Under the pieces are notes generated by a model. That model searched no databases. It was not told the DNA's origin and saw only the letters and a list, made by a program, of their open reading frames with translations. Positions 1-5,842 of a DNA stretch of 11,703 nucleotides are shown here, one piece after another; within the stretch, counting starts at the first letter, position 1; every line of letters begins with the position of its first letter. The DNA comes from Lachnospiraceae bacterium (lineage in GTDB: Bacteria; Bacillota_A; Clostridia; Lachnospirales; Lachnospiraceae). The stretch spans positions 1 through 11,703 of the forward strand of contig QXWX01000151.1 in the NCBI GenBank assembly GCA_009911175.1. The letters run 5' to 3'. The translations under genes were made by a program, and so were the position numbers.

Positions 1-22
1 AGGCCTTATAGCATTGTAAAAT

Positions 23-90
23 GTTATGTAAAGAAACAGCCGTCGCAAACCCTTGATATTTCAGGCCTGAGATGGCTAACTTTACATAAC
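23..90. repeat. 11-bp inverted repeat pair (GTTATGTAAAG / CTTTACATAAC)
   Basis: GTTATGTAAAG at 23-33 is matched exactly by its reverse complement CTTTACATAAC at 80-90. A 10-bp perfect palindrome, TCAGGCCTGA, lies between them at 61-70. A degenerate further copy (CTTATATAAC, near 99-108) and the palindrome at 113-132 share the GTTAT core. Such clustering is typical of recombinase- or regulator-binding sites; which one cannot be told here. Confidence 0.6.
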
Positions 91-112
91 TATTTACCTT
101 ATATAACAATCT

Positions 113-132
113 TTATGTTATGCATAACATAA
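113..132. repeat. 20-bp perfect palindrome at the broken end of the rpn-like gene
   Basis: TTATGTTATGCATAACATAA reads identically on both strands. It begins exactly where the nuclease-like reading frame stops matching its family and supplies that frame's stop codon. It has no loop and no T-run, so it is a poor terminator. It is better read as a dimeric protein-binding site or the terminus of an inserted element. Confidence 0.65.
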
Positions 133-498
133 GGATTGTGCCTCCAGCATCAAAAGTATTTTTTCACGAACCGTCATACTCAGATCATTATATTCCTGAT
201 CAGTAAATATATTCTTTATTGTTACGTTCCCGATATCCGACTCTGTTACATCGGTATCTTCCGGATGGATTGTCTGATATAGTTGCAAAGCATACTTACG
301 GTTTCCAAACAGATCACGGAACACGGAATCCTTAGATGTTGTTTTTACATCTGATTTTTTTGATTCAGATTCTGGTATTTTTATTACTTCAATTCCTAGT
401 TCATCGGATCCTTCCTGCACATGGGCCTGATTTAATCCTGCGGAATTGGCTGGTATCTCCCCTGTCCTACTGTTTATATATGTTTCTTTTTTATCCAT
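118..498 (-). pseudogene. Truncated Rpn-family (PD-(D/E)XK) nuclease/transposase-like protein, N-terminal part
   Basis: The N-terminal part of the Rpn / 'PD-(D/E)XK nuclease family transposase' group, which is common in Clostridia. The recognisable stretch begins near residue 57 (DSVFRDLFGNRKYALQLY) and runs through IKNIFTDQEYNDL to LEAQS near residue 122. Full-length members (about 280-330 residues, from memory) continue with a long conserved nuclease region, which is absent here. After LEAQS the protein ends in a few foreign residues (LCYA) encoded by the palindrome. Two adjacent ATG codons are possible. AGGAG lies 4 bases before the first (499-501) and 7 before the second (496-498), so the second is preferred. 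A good promoter precedes the gene, so a stub may still be made, but without catalytic residues. The break coincides with a palindrome and repeat cluster, pointing to insertion or deletion by a mobile element. Confidence 0.7.
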
Positions 499-573
499 CA
501 TATTTCTCCTAGTATTCCCCCAATCTCTCTAATGAATCTAATATCTTTTCCGAATCTCTCTTACCGTAACTTC

Positions 574-602
574 ATTATACTAAAAGCGTGTTTACTTTTC
601 AA
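574..602 (-). promoter_or_regulatory. Sigma-A type promoter for the truncated rpn-like gene
   Basis: On the minus strand, TTGAAA (597-602) and TATAAT (574-579) are separated by 17 bases, close to the vegetative consensus. Transcription would start near 567, about 65 bases before the start codon. Confidence 0.65.
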
Positions 603-614
603 TGGGTTGAATTG

Positions 615-899
615 TCAGTCACACCTTTTTCCCAAAGCAAATGAAATCCTGTCTGCAAGATACAGCGGAATCGTAAGCACCTTCCCGTCGTTGGATATTC
701 CGCCTTTGGTATCTCCTTTCAGCAGATACAGGTAATCCAGCTTTCCATCCTCCAGAAGCTGCATTGCAGCCTTTACCGCTGCATCCGTACTCTTAACTTC
801 TATCCCATAATTTTTATAGTCAACGAGACTTCTGGCGAAAAAATCCAGTTTGCCTTTTGTTTCCTGGTACAGAGCAACCTCAAAACGGCAAACTGACAT
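615..899 (-). pseudogene. Orphan C-terminal fragment of an AAA ATPase / DUF4143-type protein
   Basis: The translation resembles the C-terminal end of clostridial 'ATP-binding protein, DUF4143' proteins. It has KLDFFARS, YKNYGIEVKS, LDYLYLLKGDTKGG and PLYLADRISF in the expected order. The LDF...IEVKS pattern is the PD-(D/E)XK-like acidic/Lys core of DUF4143. The AAA+ domain with its P-loop, normally several hundred residues upstream, is absent. An in-frame stop lies four codons before the first ATG, and no ribosome-binding site stands out there. I therefore read it as a remnant and not as an independent gene. It sits next to another truncated gene, in keeping with a recombination scar. The family call comes from motif memory, not from a search. 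Confidence 0.55.
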
Positions 900-930
900 A
901 TCTGTGATTCATTCTTCCAATATCATAACA

Positions 931-952
931 GGGCATGAATTACTCCATGCCC
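931..952 (-). terminator. Stem-loop after the five-gene operon (possible weak terminator)
   Basis: GGGCATG (931-937) pairs with CATGCCC (946-952) around an 8-base loop, about 80 bases past the end of the operon on the minus strand. There is no clean T-run after it, so termination would be weak or factor-assisted. Confidence 0.4.
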
Positions 953-1030
953 CATAATATACATTTTGGCGCATCAGAGCAATTCCATTATATCAAATTT
1001 TGATAAACCTGCAACCGCCAACAGCGGCAT

Positions 1031-2280
1031 TTAGTCCATAAGATCAAAGACCGAGAGCTGAACCGGGCTGTTTTTCTCCTCCAGCTGCTTTTTCTCCCGC
1101 ATCTCTTCCAATTCCCTGATCCGCTCCATCCCAAGCCACTTGTCGGCGTGGATGCAGTCCAGAGAATGCGACTCCAGATTCCCGTATCCGGTTTCCAGTA
1201 TCTTCCCTTCCAATTTGCGGATTTTTTCTCCTTTGCGGATCTCCGTCTCTCTTTCTTTTCTTCCGAAGCCCGTTTTTTGGCATCCGATTCATGCACCACC
1301 GTAATCCCGGCCCTGATGTCCTCCAAATCCTGCAGCAAGTCCCGGCCTTCCCGCTGTGCCGCCCTGATGTTGATGATCTCAACAGAATACTCACGTCCAT
1401 ACCATTTCGCGAAAAACAGCTTGTCATGATATTGATTGAGTTTTACAAACTGAACCAGATCATTTTTACACAATTGGACATACCGCTTACAGATATCCAT
1501 GCTGACGGTACGCTCAAACACACGCTTACCCTTTTTGACAGCCGTAAACCGCTGGCCTTCAAACAAGGTCCCGTCAAGGCTGTAATCCCTTCCGGATTCC
1601 CTGACATCATAGAATACGTTCCCTTTCTTTTTATCCAGTTCCCTCCCCAGTACCGGGCAGTACCCGGTGCATCGGATCCGCGCACAATCTCCCGGATCAT
1701 AACGCATTTCCCATTCCTGCGTCTCTTTGTTGAAATACATTTGCGTCTCACAGACCCGGTTATGTTTCTGCAGCCGGAAACTAATCTTCTTCCGCAGAAT
1801 CTCATCATCATACAGTTTCAGGATATGTTCTACGCTGTTTTCATATTGGTATTCGTCCTCCACCATATGCACATTACATTTCCTTTGCAGGGCTATTTGT
1901 TCTGTACTTTGCAGGATTTCGTGCTTCAGTCCGCATTCCGCCTTTTCATAGGGGCAGATAATCAGAGCCAGATCATTTTCAAATGTCCAGCTGATTCCTT
2001 CATAATGCAGTCCCGTCTGGCATTGCAGCCCTTTACACCACAGGCCGCACGGCGTTTCAAACGTCTGTTCATAGACATACCAGCTCTGGTAGACAAAGCC
2101 CCCATAAAAATTGTCCAATCCATCCCCTGCGCTGAAACGGGAATGCTCTGGTAGATTTACATAGTACGGGTAGTTTTCTGCCTTATATCCCTCCGCTAAA
2201 AGGCGCTGGGTCAGCAGGTTGTACCCAGAATCATCCCGATAAGGCCGTCCGGACATTTCTAAAGTATTTTTTTCATCCAT
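1031..2280 (-). CDS. Hypothetical mobile-element protein, frameshifted near its C-terminus, with QLSVF tail
   Basis: I do not recognise the family. The zero frame starts at ATG 2278-2280 behind GAGGAAAGGAT and reads sensibly for about 350 residues. It is rich in Cys (C78, C82, C87, C109, C116, C135, C177, C199, C204, C208), including a CxxxxCxxxC cluster at 199-208, which may bind metal. It then becomes a charged helix (KKRASEEKKERR). After that, the zero frame turns into Trp/Arg/Ser-rich nonsense ending at 988. The -1 frame gives a natural continuation (GKILETGYGNLESHSLDC) ending in PVQLSVFDLMD at 1031. Switching at the A6 run (minus strand of 1222-1227) would give about 416 residues. QLSVF resembles the bacterial beta-clamp-binding motif QL(S/D)LF. 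The gene lies 9 bases after a zinc-ribbon gene and ends the operon. The shift could be mutation, sequencing error or slippage. Confidence 0.6.
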
Positions 2281-2289
2281 ATCCTTTCC

Positions 2290-2490
2290 TCACAATCCGA
2301 TGCATGGGCGCATGTCAAAATAATGTTCAAACCTCCGCCTCAGCTGTTCCACATCCTCATCATACTCTTTTGCAACACACTTCTCACAGACGGGATATTG
2401 ATATACCAAAGTCTTTGAGATCCTTTTATCCCAGCTGTTCAGCCGGCTTCCGCAGGAGTTGCAGTATTCGTCCAGCCATTTCACCTTCAT
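2290..2490 (-). CDS. Small zinc-ribbon-like protein
   Basis: A 66-residue protein with two CxxC knuckles, C10-N-S-C13 and C35-E-K-C38, separated by 21 residues: the layout of a single zinc ribbon. An acidic/basic helix follows (KEYDEDVEQLRRRFEHYF). It has no membrane segment or signal peptide. Its ATG overlaps the stop of the preceding 41-residue gene (ATGA), and GGAAAGGAA precedes it. It is therefore probably translationally coupled, and the downstream gene starts 9 bases after its stop. Small proteins of this kind in conjugative elements are usually cytoplasmic DNA- or protein-binding accessories. No specific function can be assigned. It could also be a structural partner of the Cys-rich protein encoded next. 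Confidence 0.65.
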   Translation of the reverse strand: MKVKWLDEYCNSCGSRLNSWDKRISKTLVYQYPVCEKCVAKEYDEDVEQLRRRFEHYFDMRPCIGL

Positions 2491-2612
2491 CTTTCCTTTC
2501 CACCTCGCAGTCCTTTGAAAATATACGTTGTCCCGGTGATTGTCCGCGCCCGCTGCAACAACCCACAGGTATATTTACAGCGGACGCATACACATTTCCA
2601 CAAAACAGTCAT
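2487..2612 (-). CDS. 41-residue Cys-rich mini-protein, overlapping both neighbours
   Basis: A gene too short for ordinary gene calling. Its ATG overlaps the TGA of the DUF3846-like gene as ATGA. Its own TGA overlaps the ATG of the zinc-ribbon gene, again as ATGA. AAAAGGGCGG stands just before the start. The product has four cysteines in its first 16 residues, in the pattern C7-x-C9-xx-C12-xxx-C16 (KCVCVRCKYTCG), then a basic tail (RGGKER). The exact fit between two genes, the Shine-Dalgarno site and the metal-binding-like Cys cluster argue for a real gene. The family is unknown to me, and zinc binding is inferred. Confidence 0.6.
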   Translation of the reverse strand: MTVLWKCVCVRCKYTCGLLQRARTITGTTYIFKGLRGGKER

Positions 2613-2968
2613 CCGCCCTTTTGGAGCGCGGGAAACCGCTCCGTTAGAAAACGCAGCATCCCCTCCGGGTCATCAGGAGGGAGGATATCCGGGCCTTTTT
2701 GTATCCCCAGCAGCACGTCTCCAGCAATGATGCCGCCATACTCTGCATATAAAAATGACGCCAACGGGTTTACAGGCTTATTCCGTATAAGGCCGGAATC
2801 GTCCACCATCATTACAACTGGATTCCCGAAAAGGTCATGCATTCGCTTTGTCCTTACGATTTCGATAAATTCCGCATCCAGCTCCTTTGCCCGTTCTTTT
2901 AAATCCCAATCCGGAAGCTCCGTTACTGATACCCGGCATCCGGTTGTAATCTTGATCGTCCTTACCAT
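2609..2968 (-). CDS. DUF3846-like mobile-element protein
   Basis: A 119-residue protein resembling the DUF3846 group, which is frequent on plasmids, phages and conjugative elements of Firmicutes. Family-like features are NPVVMMVDDSGLIRNKPVN in the middle, then SFLYAEYGGIIAGDVLLG, then a final amphipathic helix (EGMLRFLTERFPAL). The core looks like a small alpha/beta fold with no obvious catalytic triad; its role is unknown. I place the start at 2966-2968 because AGGAGGGG lies 7 bases upstream. The frame is open for 32 more codons, but that part overlaps the upstream gene. It sits 13 bases after the preceding gene and overlaps the next start by four bases, so it is an operon member. The family assignment is by eye. 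Confidence 0.6.
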   Translation of the reverse strand: MVRTIKITTGCRVSVTELPDWDLKERAKELDAEFIEIVRTKRMHDLFGNPVVMMVDDSGLIRNKPVNPLASFLYAEYGGIIAGDVLLGIQKGPDILPPDDPEGMLRFLTERFPALQKGG

Positions 2969-2981
2969 TTCTGATCCCCTC

Positions 2982-3203
2982 CTATGCCGCAGCAGACAGG
3001 ACTCCTGCGTCTTCCTTGCCAAATTCAATGCAGTACAGGAGACGGTCCGTCTCAAACTTGACATGTTCCTCCGTCACCTCCACCACACACCTTACCCTTG
3101 CGGTTTCTTTCCATGTTCCATTGCTGAAATACTTTGCTGTCATCCCCTTCAAGATTGGATGCATTACTTTCCCATAGATCAATATCAATGTTTTCCGCTT
3201 CAT
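2982..3203 (-). CDS. Small hypothetical protein, first gene of the five-gene operon
   Basis: A 73-residue protein preceded by AGGAGG seven bases before its ATG, one of the best ribosome-binding sites in the window. It has no membrane segment. It opens with MKRKTLILIYGKVMHPILKG and has a beta-rich central part (VRCVVEVTEEHVKFETDRLLYCIEFG), suggesting a small compact beta fold. I know no family for it. It is followed after 13 bases by the DUF3846-like gene. DUF3846-like and similar small proteins often travel together in clostridial conjugative elements. A different frame on the same strand over 3052-3234 is open but low in complexity and lacks a good ribosome-binding site, so this frame is preferred. 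Confidence 0.6.
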   Translation of the reverse strand: MKRKTLILIYGKVMHPILKGMTAKYFSNGTWKETARVRCVVEVTEEHVKFETDRLLYCIEFGKEDAGVLSAAA

Positions 3204-3331
3204 TCGTGTTCCTCCTTCTGTCCTTGTTTTTCAATGCTACAGACTATTTTCTTGTATCCATCCTCTCCTTTCTGCCATCTGTTCCCGGCCTGCCTGATTT
3301 AAAAATCCATAATCCTACATTTTTGCCAAAC

Positions 3332-3376
3332 AAAAAAAGACACTGACTATCCCTTAAAAATAATCAATGTCTTTCT
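3332..3376 (-). terminator. Intrinsic terminator (copy 1 of a related pair)
   Basis: On the minus strand, AAAGACATTGATTA pairs imperfectly with TAGTCAGTGTCTTT, which runs into TTTTTTTG. It would end transcripts from the promoter at 3482-3510 and from the sigma-like genes. A second hairpin with the same arms and loop architecture occurs at 8646-8687. Confidence 0.65.
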
Positions 3377-3401
3377 ATCCGTCTGCGCGCAGGAATCCTG
3401 C

Positions 3402-3475
3402 CTAAATTTTAGTCTTGGCCATTGCCGAAACAAAAGTTGGTTTTTCAGTCATTTTTACTGAAAAAAAAATCTATC
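3402..3475 (-). other. Short transcript between promoter and terminator: leader or small RNA candidate
   Basis: RNA from the promoter at 3482-3510 would be about 140 nt long before the terminator at 3332-3376. It contains a 9-bp stem (TTTTTCAGT / ACTGAAAAA, 3441-3465). It also contains a 16-codon frame at 3402-3452 (MTEKPTFVSAMAKTKI) with no Shine-Dalgarno site. It could be an untranslated small RNA, an attenuator leader for the operon at 3203, or remnant DNA. Confidence 0.35.
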
Positions 3476-3481
3476 GGTTTC

Positions 3482-3510
3482 ATTCTATATCAATATATTG
3501 TGTTTGTCAA
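3482..3510 (-). promoter_or_regulatory. Strong sigma-A promoter
   Basis: On the minus strand, TTGACA (3505-3510) and TAGAAT (3482-3487) are 17 bases apart: a perfect -35 and a 5-of-6 match at -10. The start would be near 3475. Only a short hairpin-bearing stretch lies between it and the terminator at 3332-3376. The rest of 3204-3583 holds no gene I can support, apart from a loopless 14-bp palindrome (TTTGTTATAACAAA) at 3562-3575. Confidence 0.75.
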
Positions 3511-3583
3511 TTCCATTTTAACTATATATTGTTTTTCCTATTTCTTTTTTGATTCAACTTTTTTGTTATAACAAACACTGGCA

Positions 3584-3799
3584 TCAAACATTGTCCGAAT
3601 ACTCGCCTTTGTATTTTTCCAATGGGAATTTCAGGATACAGCGCAGCATGGTATATACAAATTCCTGGTACAGATCTTCATCAAACTTCCCGCATACGAC
3701 CGCATATTTCACCATCAGCGGGCGGTACATCTCGATGATCTGCAGCATGGCTTTCTTATCATTTTCCCTGGCATGACTTAAAATCTCCCTAAACTCCAT
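3584..3799 (-). CDS. Sigma-region-2-like / helix-turn-helix (Tn916 Orf8-type) small regulator
   Basis: A 71-residue protein. Residues 6-66 follow the pattern of sigma-70 region 2: an initial helix (LSHARENDKKAMLQIIEMY), RPLMVKYA, then DEDLYQEFVYTMLRCILKF, like the 'D-L-x-Q-E-x-F...I-x-K-F' core-binding helix. Related short proteins (helix-turn-helix domain 16) sit beside a sigma-like protein in Tn916-type elements. The length is close to B. subtilis RsoA, the region-2 subunit of the two-part sigma-O/RsoA factor. The start overlaps the end of the sigma-region-4-like gene by 11 bases, so the two are co-translated. ATG 3797-3799 has GGGAGG upstream, inside the preceding gene. The sigma-like reading is based on motif similarity; function is inferred. 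Confidence 0.65.
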   Translation of the reverse strand: MEFREILSHARENDKKAMLQIIEMYRPLMVKYAVVCGKFDEDLYQEFVYTMLRCILKFPLEKYKGEYSDNV

Positions 3800-4229
3800 C
3801 CTTCCCGCCTCCCAAAATCCTGCGGATCTTCTTCACCGCGTTGTAGTAAGTATTTTCGGACTTCTTTTCTGCCATTCCCAGTATCCATCCGATCTCCCGG
3901 AATGACTTCTCATAGAAAATCCGCAGCACAAGCACGTTCCTCTGACCATCCGACAATGCTGTGATTGCCTGGAAGAGCCGCAGGTCCTCTATCTGGTCCA
4001 GGAACATCCTGCTTTCCACGACGCCATGAAAGATCCTCTCGGACAGCACGCCTATCTCCTGCAGCAGATCTTCCATATCCCGTCCCGGGACTGTCAGTTC
4101 CCCTTCATATTCCGTCTCATTTTGTTCTATATGATATTTCCTGTCCAGATAATGCCCCTTTGTATTTTTGACCGCCTGCTTCACATAAGCGCTGAAACGG
4201 TTTTTCAGTTCATCCGTTTTATATTCCAT
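3789..4229 (-). CDS. Sigma-70 region-4-like transcription factor (Tn916 Orf7-type)
   Basis: A 146-residue protein from the ATG at 4227-4229, preceded by AGGAGG at 5 bases. Residues 10-40 (FSAYVKQAVKNTKGHY...) resemble the N-terminus of the small sigma-like proteins of conjugative transposons. Residues 84-139 are a clear sigma region 4: LFQAITALSDGQRNVLVLRIF, then EKSFREIGWILGMAEKK as the turn, then a recognition-type helix ending in KKIRRIL. Region 2 is missing from this protein but is present in the overlapping downstream gene. Such factors guide RNA polymerase to element promoters. The frame is open for 84 more codons upstream, to an ATG at 4479-4481. I reject that start because it lacks a ribosome-binding site and the stretch holds an intrinsic terminator. 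Confidence 0.75.
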   Translation of the reverse strand: MEYKTDELKNRFSAYVKQAVKNTKGHYLDRKYHIEQNETEYEGELTVPGRDMEDLLQEIGVLSERIFHGVVESRMFLDQIEDLRLFQAITALSDGQRNVLVLRIFYEKSFREIGWILGMAEKKSENTYYNAVKKIRRILGGGKDGV

Positions 4230-4389
4230 TTTTTCCTCCTGACCGTTTTCTCGAAAATCATCTGTTTCACCGAAAACCTCAGGCGGTGGACGCACAGGGG
4301 GAATCCCCCGATGCTCTCCCTTCAAATATAAAATTTCTTCAAAATCACTCTCCGGACTGCTGTCGGCAGCGATCCGGTACAGGGCAATA

Positions 4390-4418
4390 CAGGAAACCTG
4401 CCCCCGGCGGATTTCCTG
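4390..4418. repeat. 7-bp inverted repeat in the sigma-gene leader
   Basis: CAGGAAA (4390-4396) pairs with TTTCCTG (4412-4418) around 15 GC-rich bases. It lies between the terminator at 4432-4463 and the sigma-like start at 4229, and may be an RNA stem or an operator. Confidence 0.35.
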
Positions 4419-4431
4419 TATATGCTGGTAT

Positions 4432-4463
4432 GAAAAAAGACTGTCAGGAAATGCCCCCGACAG
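4432..4463 (-). terminator. Intrinsic terminator upstream of the sigma-like genes
   Basis: On the minus strand, CTGTCGGGG and TCCTGACAG form a 9-bp stem (two G-T pairs) with a 5-base loop, followed by TCTTTTTTC. It would end the transcript of the membrane zinc-ribbon gene, or attenuate readthrough into the sigma-like genes. The gap 4464-4627 holds no gene I can support. Confidence 0.6.
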
Positions 4464-4627
4464 CCTGGTAATACGATGCATATTCTATTACTCTTTTCAT
4501 GTTACAAAGCATAAGACCAGAGAATAATAGATATGCCTGTTCCCTAAAATTGCGCCCTTCCTTTGTGCTTTATCGTAGTAAAATCTTTCCTCTGCCCCAT
4601 CTTAACGCTGGAAAGGAACATGAATTC

Positions 4628-5083
4628 TTACATTCTGCTTACTTTTCCCCACCTGGAAAGACTGACGATGTTTTCCCCTGATTCCCTCCGGTCCAGGAAT
4701 TCCTGGATATCCCCGTCAAAGGATGTCGCTTCATCCAGAACAAACTGTTCCATCTTTTCAAAGTTATAATCAATCTCCGCAGGAGTCATGGCATCCACTT
4801 CTGACCTCTCCTGTTCGATATAATCCATAAGCTCACATTCTTCCAGACCCTTTTTAAACTGGTACCCGCATTCCGGGCAGATTCGGAGCCTCCGCATCAC
4901 AGAAGCCCCGCAGTTTGGGCAGGGCTTGAACTTTCTTCTTTCCAGTATCTCGTTGGTGATAAAAACAATCTGTCCCAGGCACCCTCCCAGGATCATCACG
5001 CCTCCTGCGTCCTGATACCAACACTGTAAGCCTAAACCTATTAATCCAAAAATACTAAAAGCATAGAGTATTCCTGCTTTCAT
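4628..5083 (-). CDS. Membrane-anchored zinc-ribbon protein
   Basis: A 151-residue protein. Two hydrophobic segments, about residues 3-20 and 27-45, form an N-terminal membrane hairpin. A zinc ribbon follows with CPNC (C55, C58) and CPEC (C69, C72). The C-terminal half is acidic and helical (residues 80-125), with a short tail ending in SLSRWGKVSRM. The fold suggests a membrane protein with a cytoplasmic metal-binding module, but the family and function are unknown to me. ATG 5081-5083 follows GGAGGTG by 7 bases. It lies downstream of the signal peptidase gene on the same strand, separated by about 170 bases, and is followed by a terminator. A role in the envelope part of a transfer system is possible but only inferred from neighbours. 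Confidence 0.65.
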   Translation of the reverse strand: MKAGILYAFSIFGLIGLGLQCWYQDAGGVMILGGCLGQIVFITNEILERRKFKPCPNCGASVMRRLRICPECGYQFKKGLEECELMDYIEQERSEVDAMTPAEIDYNFEKMEQFVLDEATSFDGDIQEFLDRRESGENIVSLSRWGKVSRM

Positions 5084-5157
5084 TCCTGCACACCTCCACT
5101 AAAATAATCCATTTCCGTCCTATTGCCACAGTCATATTCCTTAGCTTGAAAAATCAC
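5080..5157 (-). CDS. Possible 25-residue ORF coupled to the membrane zinc-ribbon gene
   Basis: A GTG-start frame (cac at 5155-5157) with CAGGA nine bases upstream. It encodes 25 residues beginning MIFQAKEYDCGNRTEM and ends in TGA overlapping the next ATG as ATGA. The overlap geometry favours a real coupled leader, but the size makes chance likely. Confidence 0.3.
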   Translation of the reverse strand: MIFQAKEYDCGNRTEMDYFSGGVQE

Positions 5158-5254
5158 CTATGGCAATCCTGTTTACTATTTTACGTCTGCTGTTTTTTTG
5201 CTATTGCATTATCATATAGGCAGCGGAATCCCTGCATAATCCGACCTGGAGCAG

Positions 5255-5842
5255 CTATAACAATTTACAGATCACAATCCCATAAACCGCATCCCTGCCT
5301 ATGCAGCCAAATGTTCTGGAATCCAACGATACGTCCTGGTTATCCCCGATCAGGAAATACTGATTCGGAGACAAACGGATTTTCGGACATTCCGGCTTCC
5401 CGGCGTCAGCTTTTGCGGTCTCCTTGCCATTCAGATAAAGCTTGCCCTGATGGATCGTAATACGGTCTCCCTCTGCCGCCAGGATTCTTTTGACTACCAC
5501 GCAGTCCAAATCTTCTATATGTGACGTCACGATTTGTCCCCTTTCGGGAGTCCCCCATTTCCTGAATAAAATGATATCCCCTTCCCGAAAAACAGGCTCC
5601 ATTGATTCGCCGCTCACATATGCGATTCCAAAAAATGTCCGAAATAGCGCAAGCACCAGAACTGCGATCATGAGTGACTCCAAAATTTTCCTGATATCTC
5701 GCTTTCTGTCTCTATCCAGCCATTCCACACCATCTAACCGTGTGGGACGGCATTCTTTATTCAATAAAATATCTGTATCACTCCTTCCTGTTCTCCACAA
5801 CACAATGCAAAAAATTTCATTACATATCATCAAACATTGCAT
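5255..5842 (-). CDS. Type I signal peptidase (S26 family)
   Basis: A serine-lysine dyad signal peptidase, which removes signal peptides from exported proteins at the outer face of the cytoplasmic membrane. In the 195-residue frame, one membrane segment lies at about 52-73. It is followed by VSGESMEP with catalytic Ser80, VVVKRILAAEGD with general-base Lys118, and the conserved box GDNQDVSLDSRTFG at 166-179. The order and spacing match short Gram-positive enzymes. The start is doubtful. The ATG at 5840-5842 lies inside the end of parR and has no clear ribosome-binding site. It gives about 50 residues before the membrane segment, longer than usual. AGGAG at 5781-5785 would suit a non-ATG start near 5770 or 5764. 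The enzyme is cotranscribed with parMR and may process element-encoded surface or transfer proteins. Confidence 0.85.
   Translation of the reverse strand: MQCLMICNEIFCIVLWRTGRSDTDILLNKECRPTRLDGVEWLDRDRKRDIRKILESLMIAVLVLALFRTFFGIAYVSGESMEPVFREGDIILFRKWGTPERGQIVTSHIEDLDCVVVKRILAAEGDRITIHQGKLYLNGKETAKADAGKPECPKIRLSPNQYFLIGDNQDVSLDSRTFGCIGRDAVYGIVICKLL

Noticed and set aside
988..1212. Zero-frame C-terminus of the hypothetical gene (Trp/Arg/Ser-rich, to 988)
   Set aside because: Its composition is that of an out-of-frame translation; the -1 frame over the same bases gives a natural helical sequence and a plausible tail.
1291..2154. Long open frame on the plus strand (287 codons) opposite the frameshifted hypothetical gene
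   Set aside because: It is antisense to a better-supported minus-strand gene, lacks a ribosome-binding site, and its composition is that expected of a mirror frame.
3052..3234. Alternative minus-strand frame with a Gly-rich end
   Set aside because: It overlaps the 73-residue gene, which has a much better start site; the sequence is low in complexity.
2304..3302. Long open frame on the plus strand (332 codons)
   Set aside because: It is antisense to four tightly packed minus-strand genes with good ribosome-binding sites, and is Ser/Pro/Cys-rich without domain-like patterns.
4482..4627. 25-codon frame starting MFLSSVKMGQRKD after the membrane zinc-ribbon gene
   Set aside because: There is no ribosome-binding site and it is too short to distinguish from chance.
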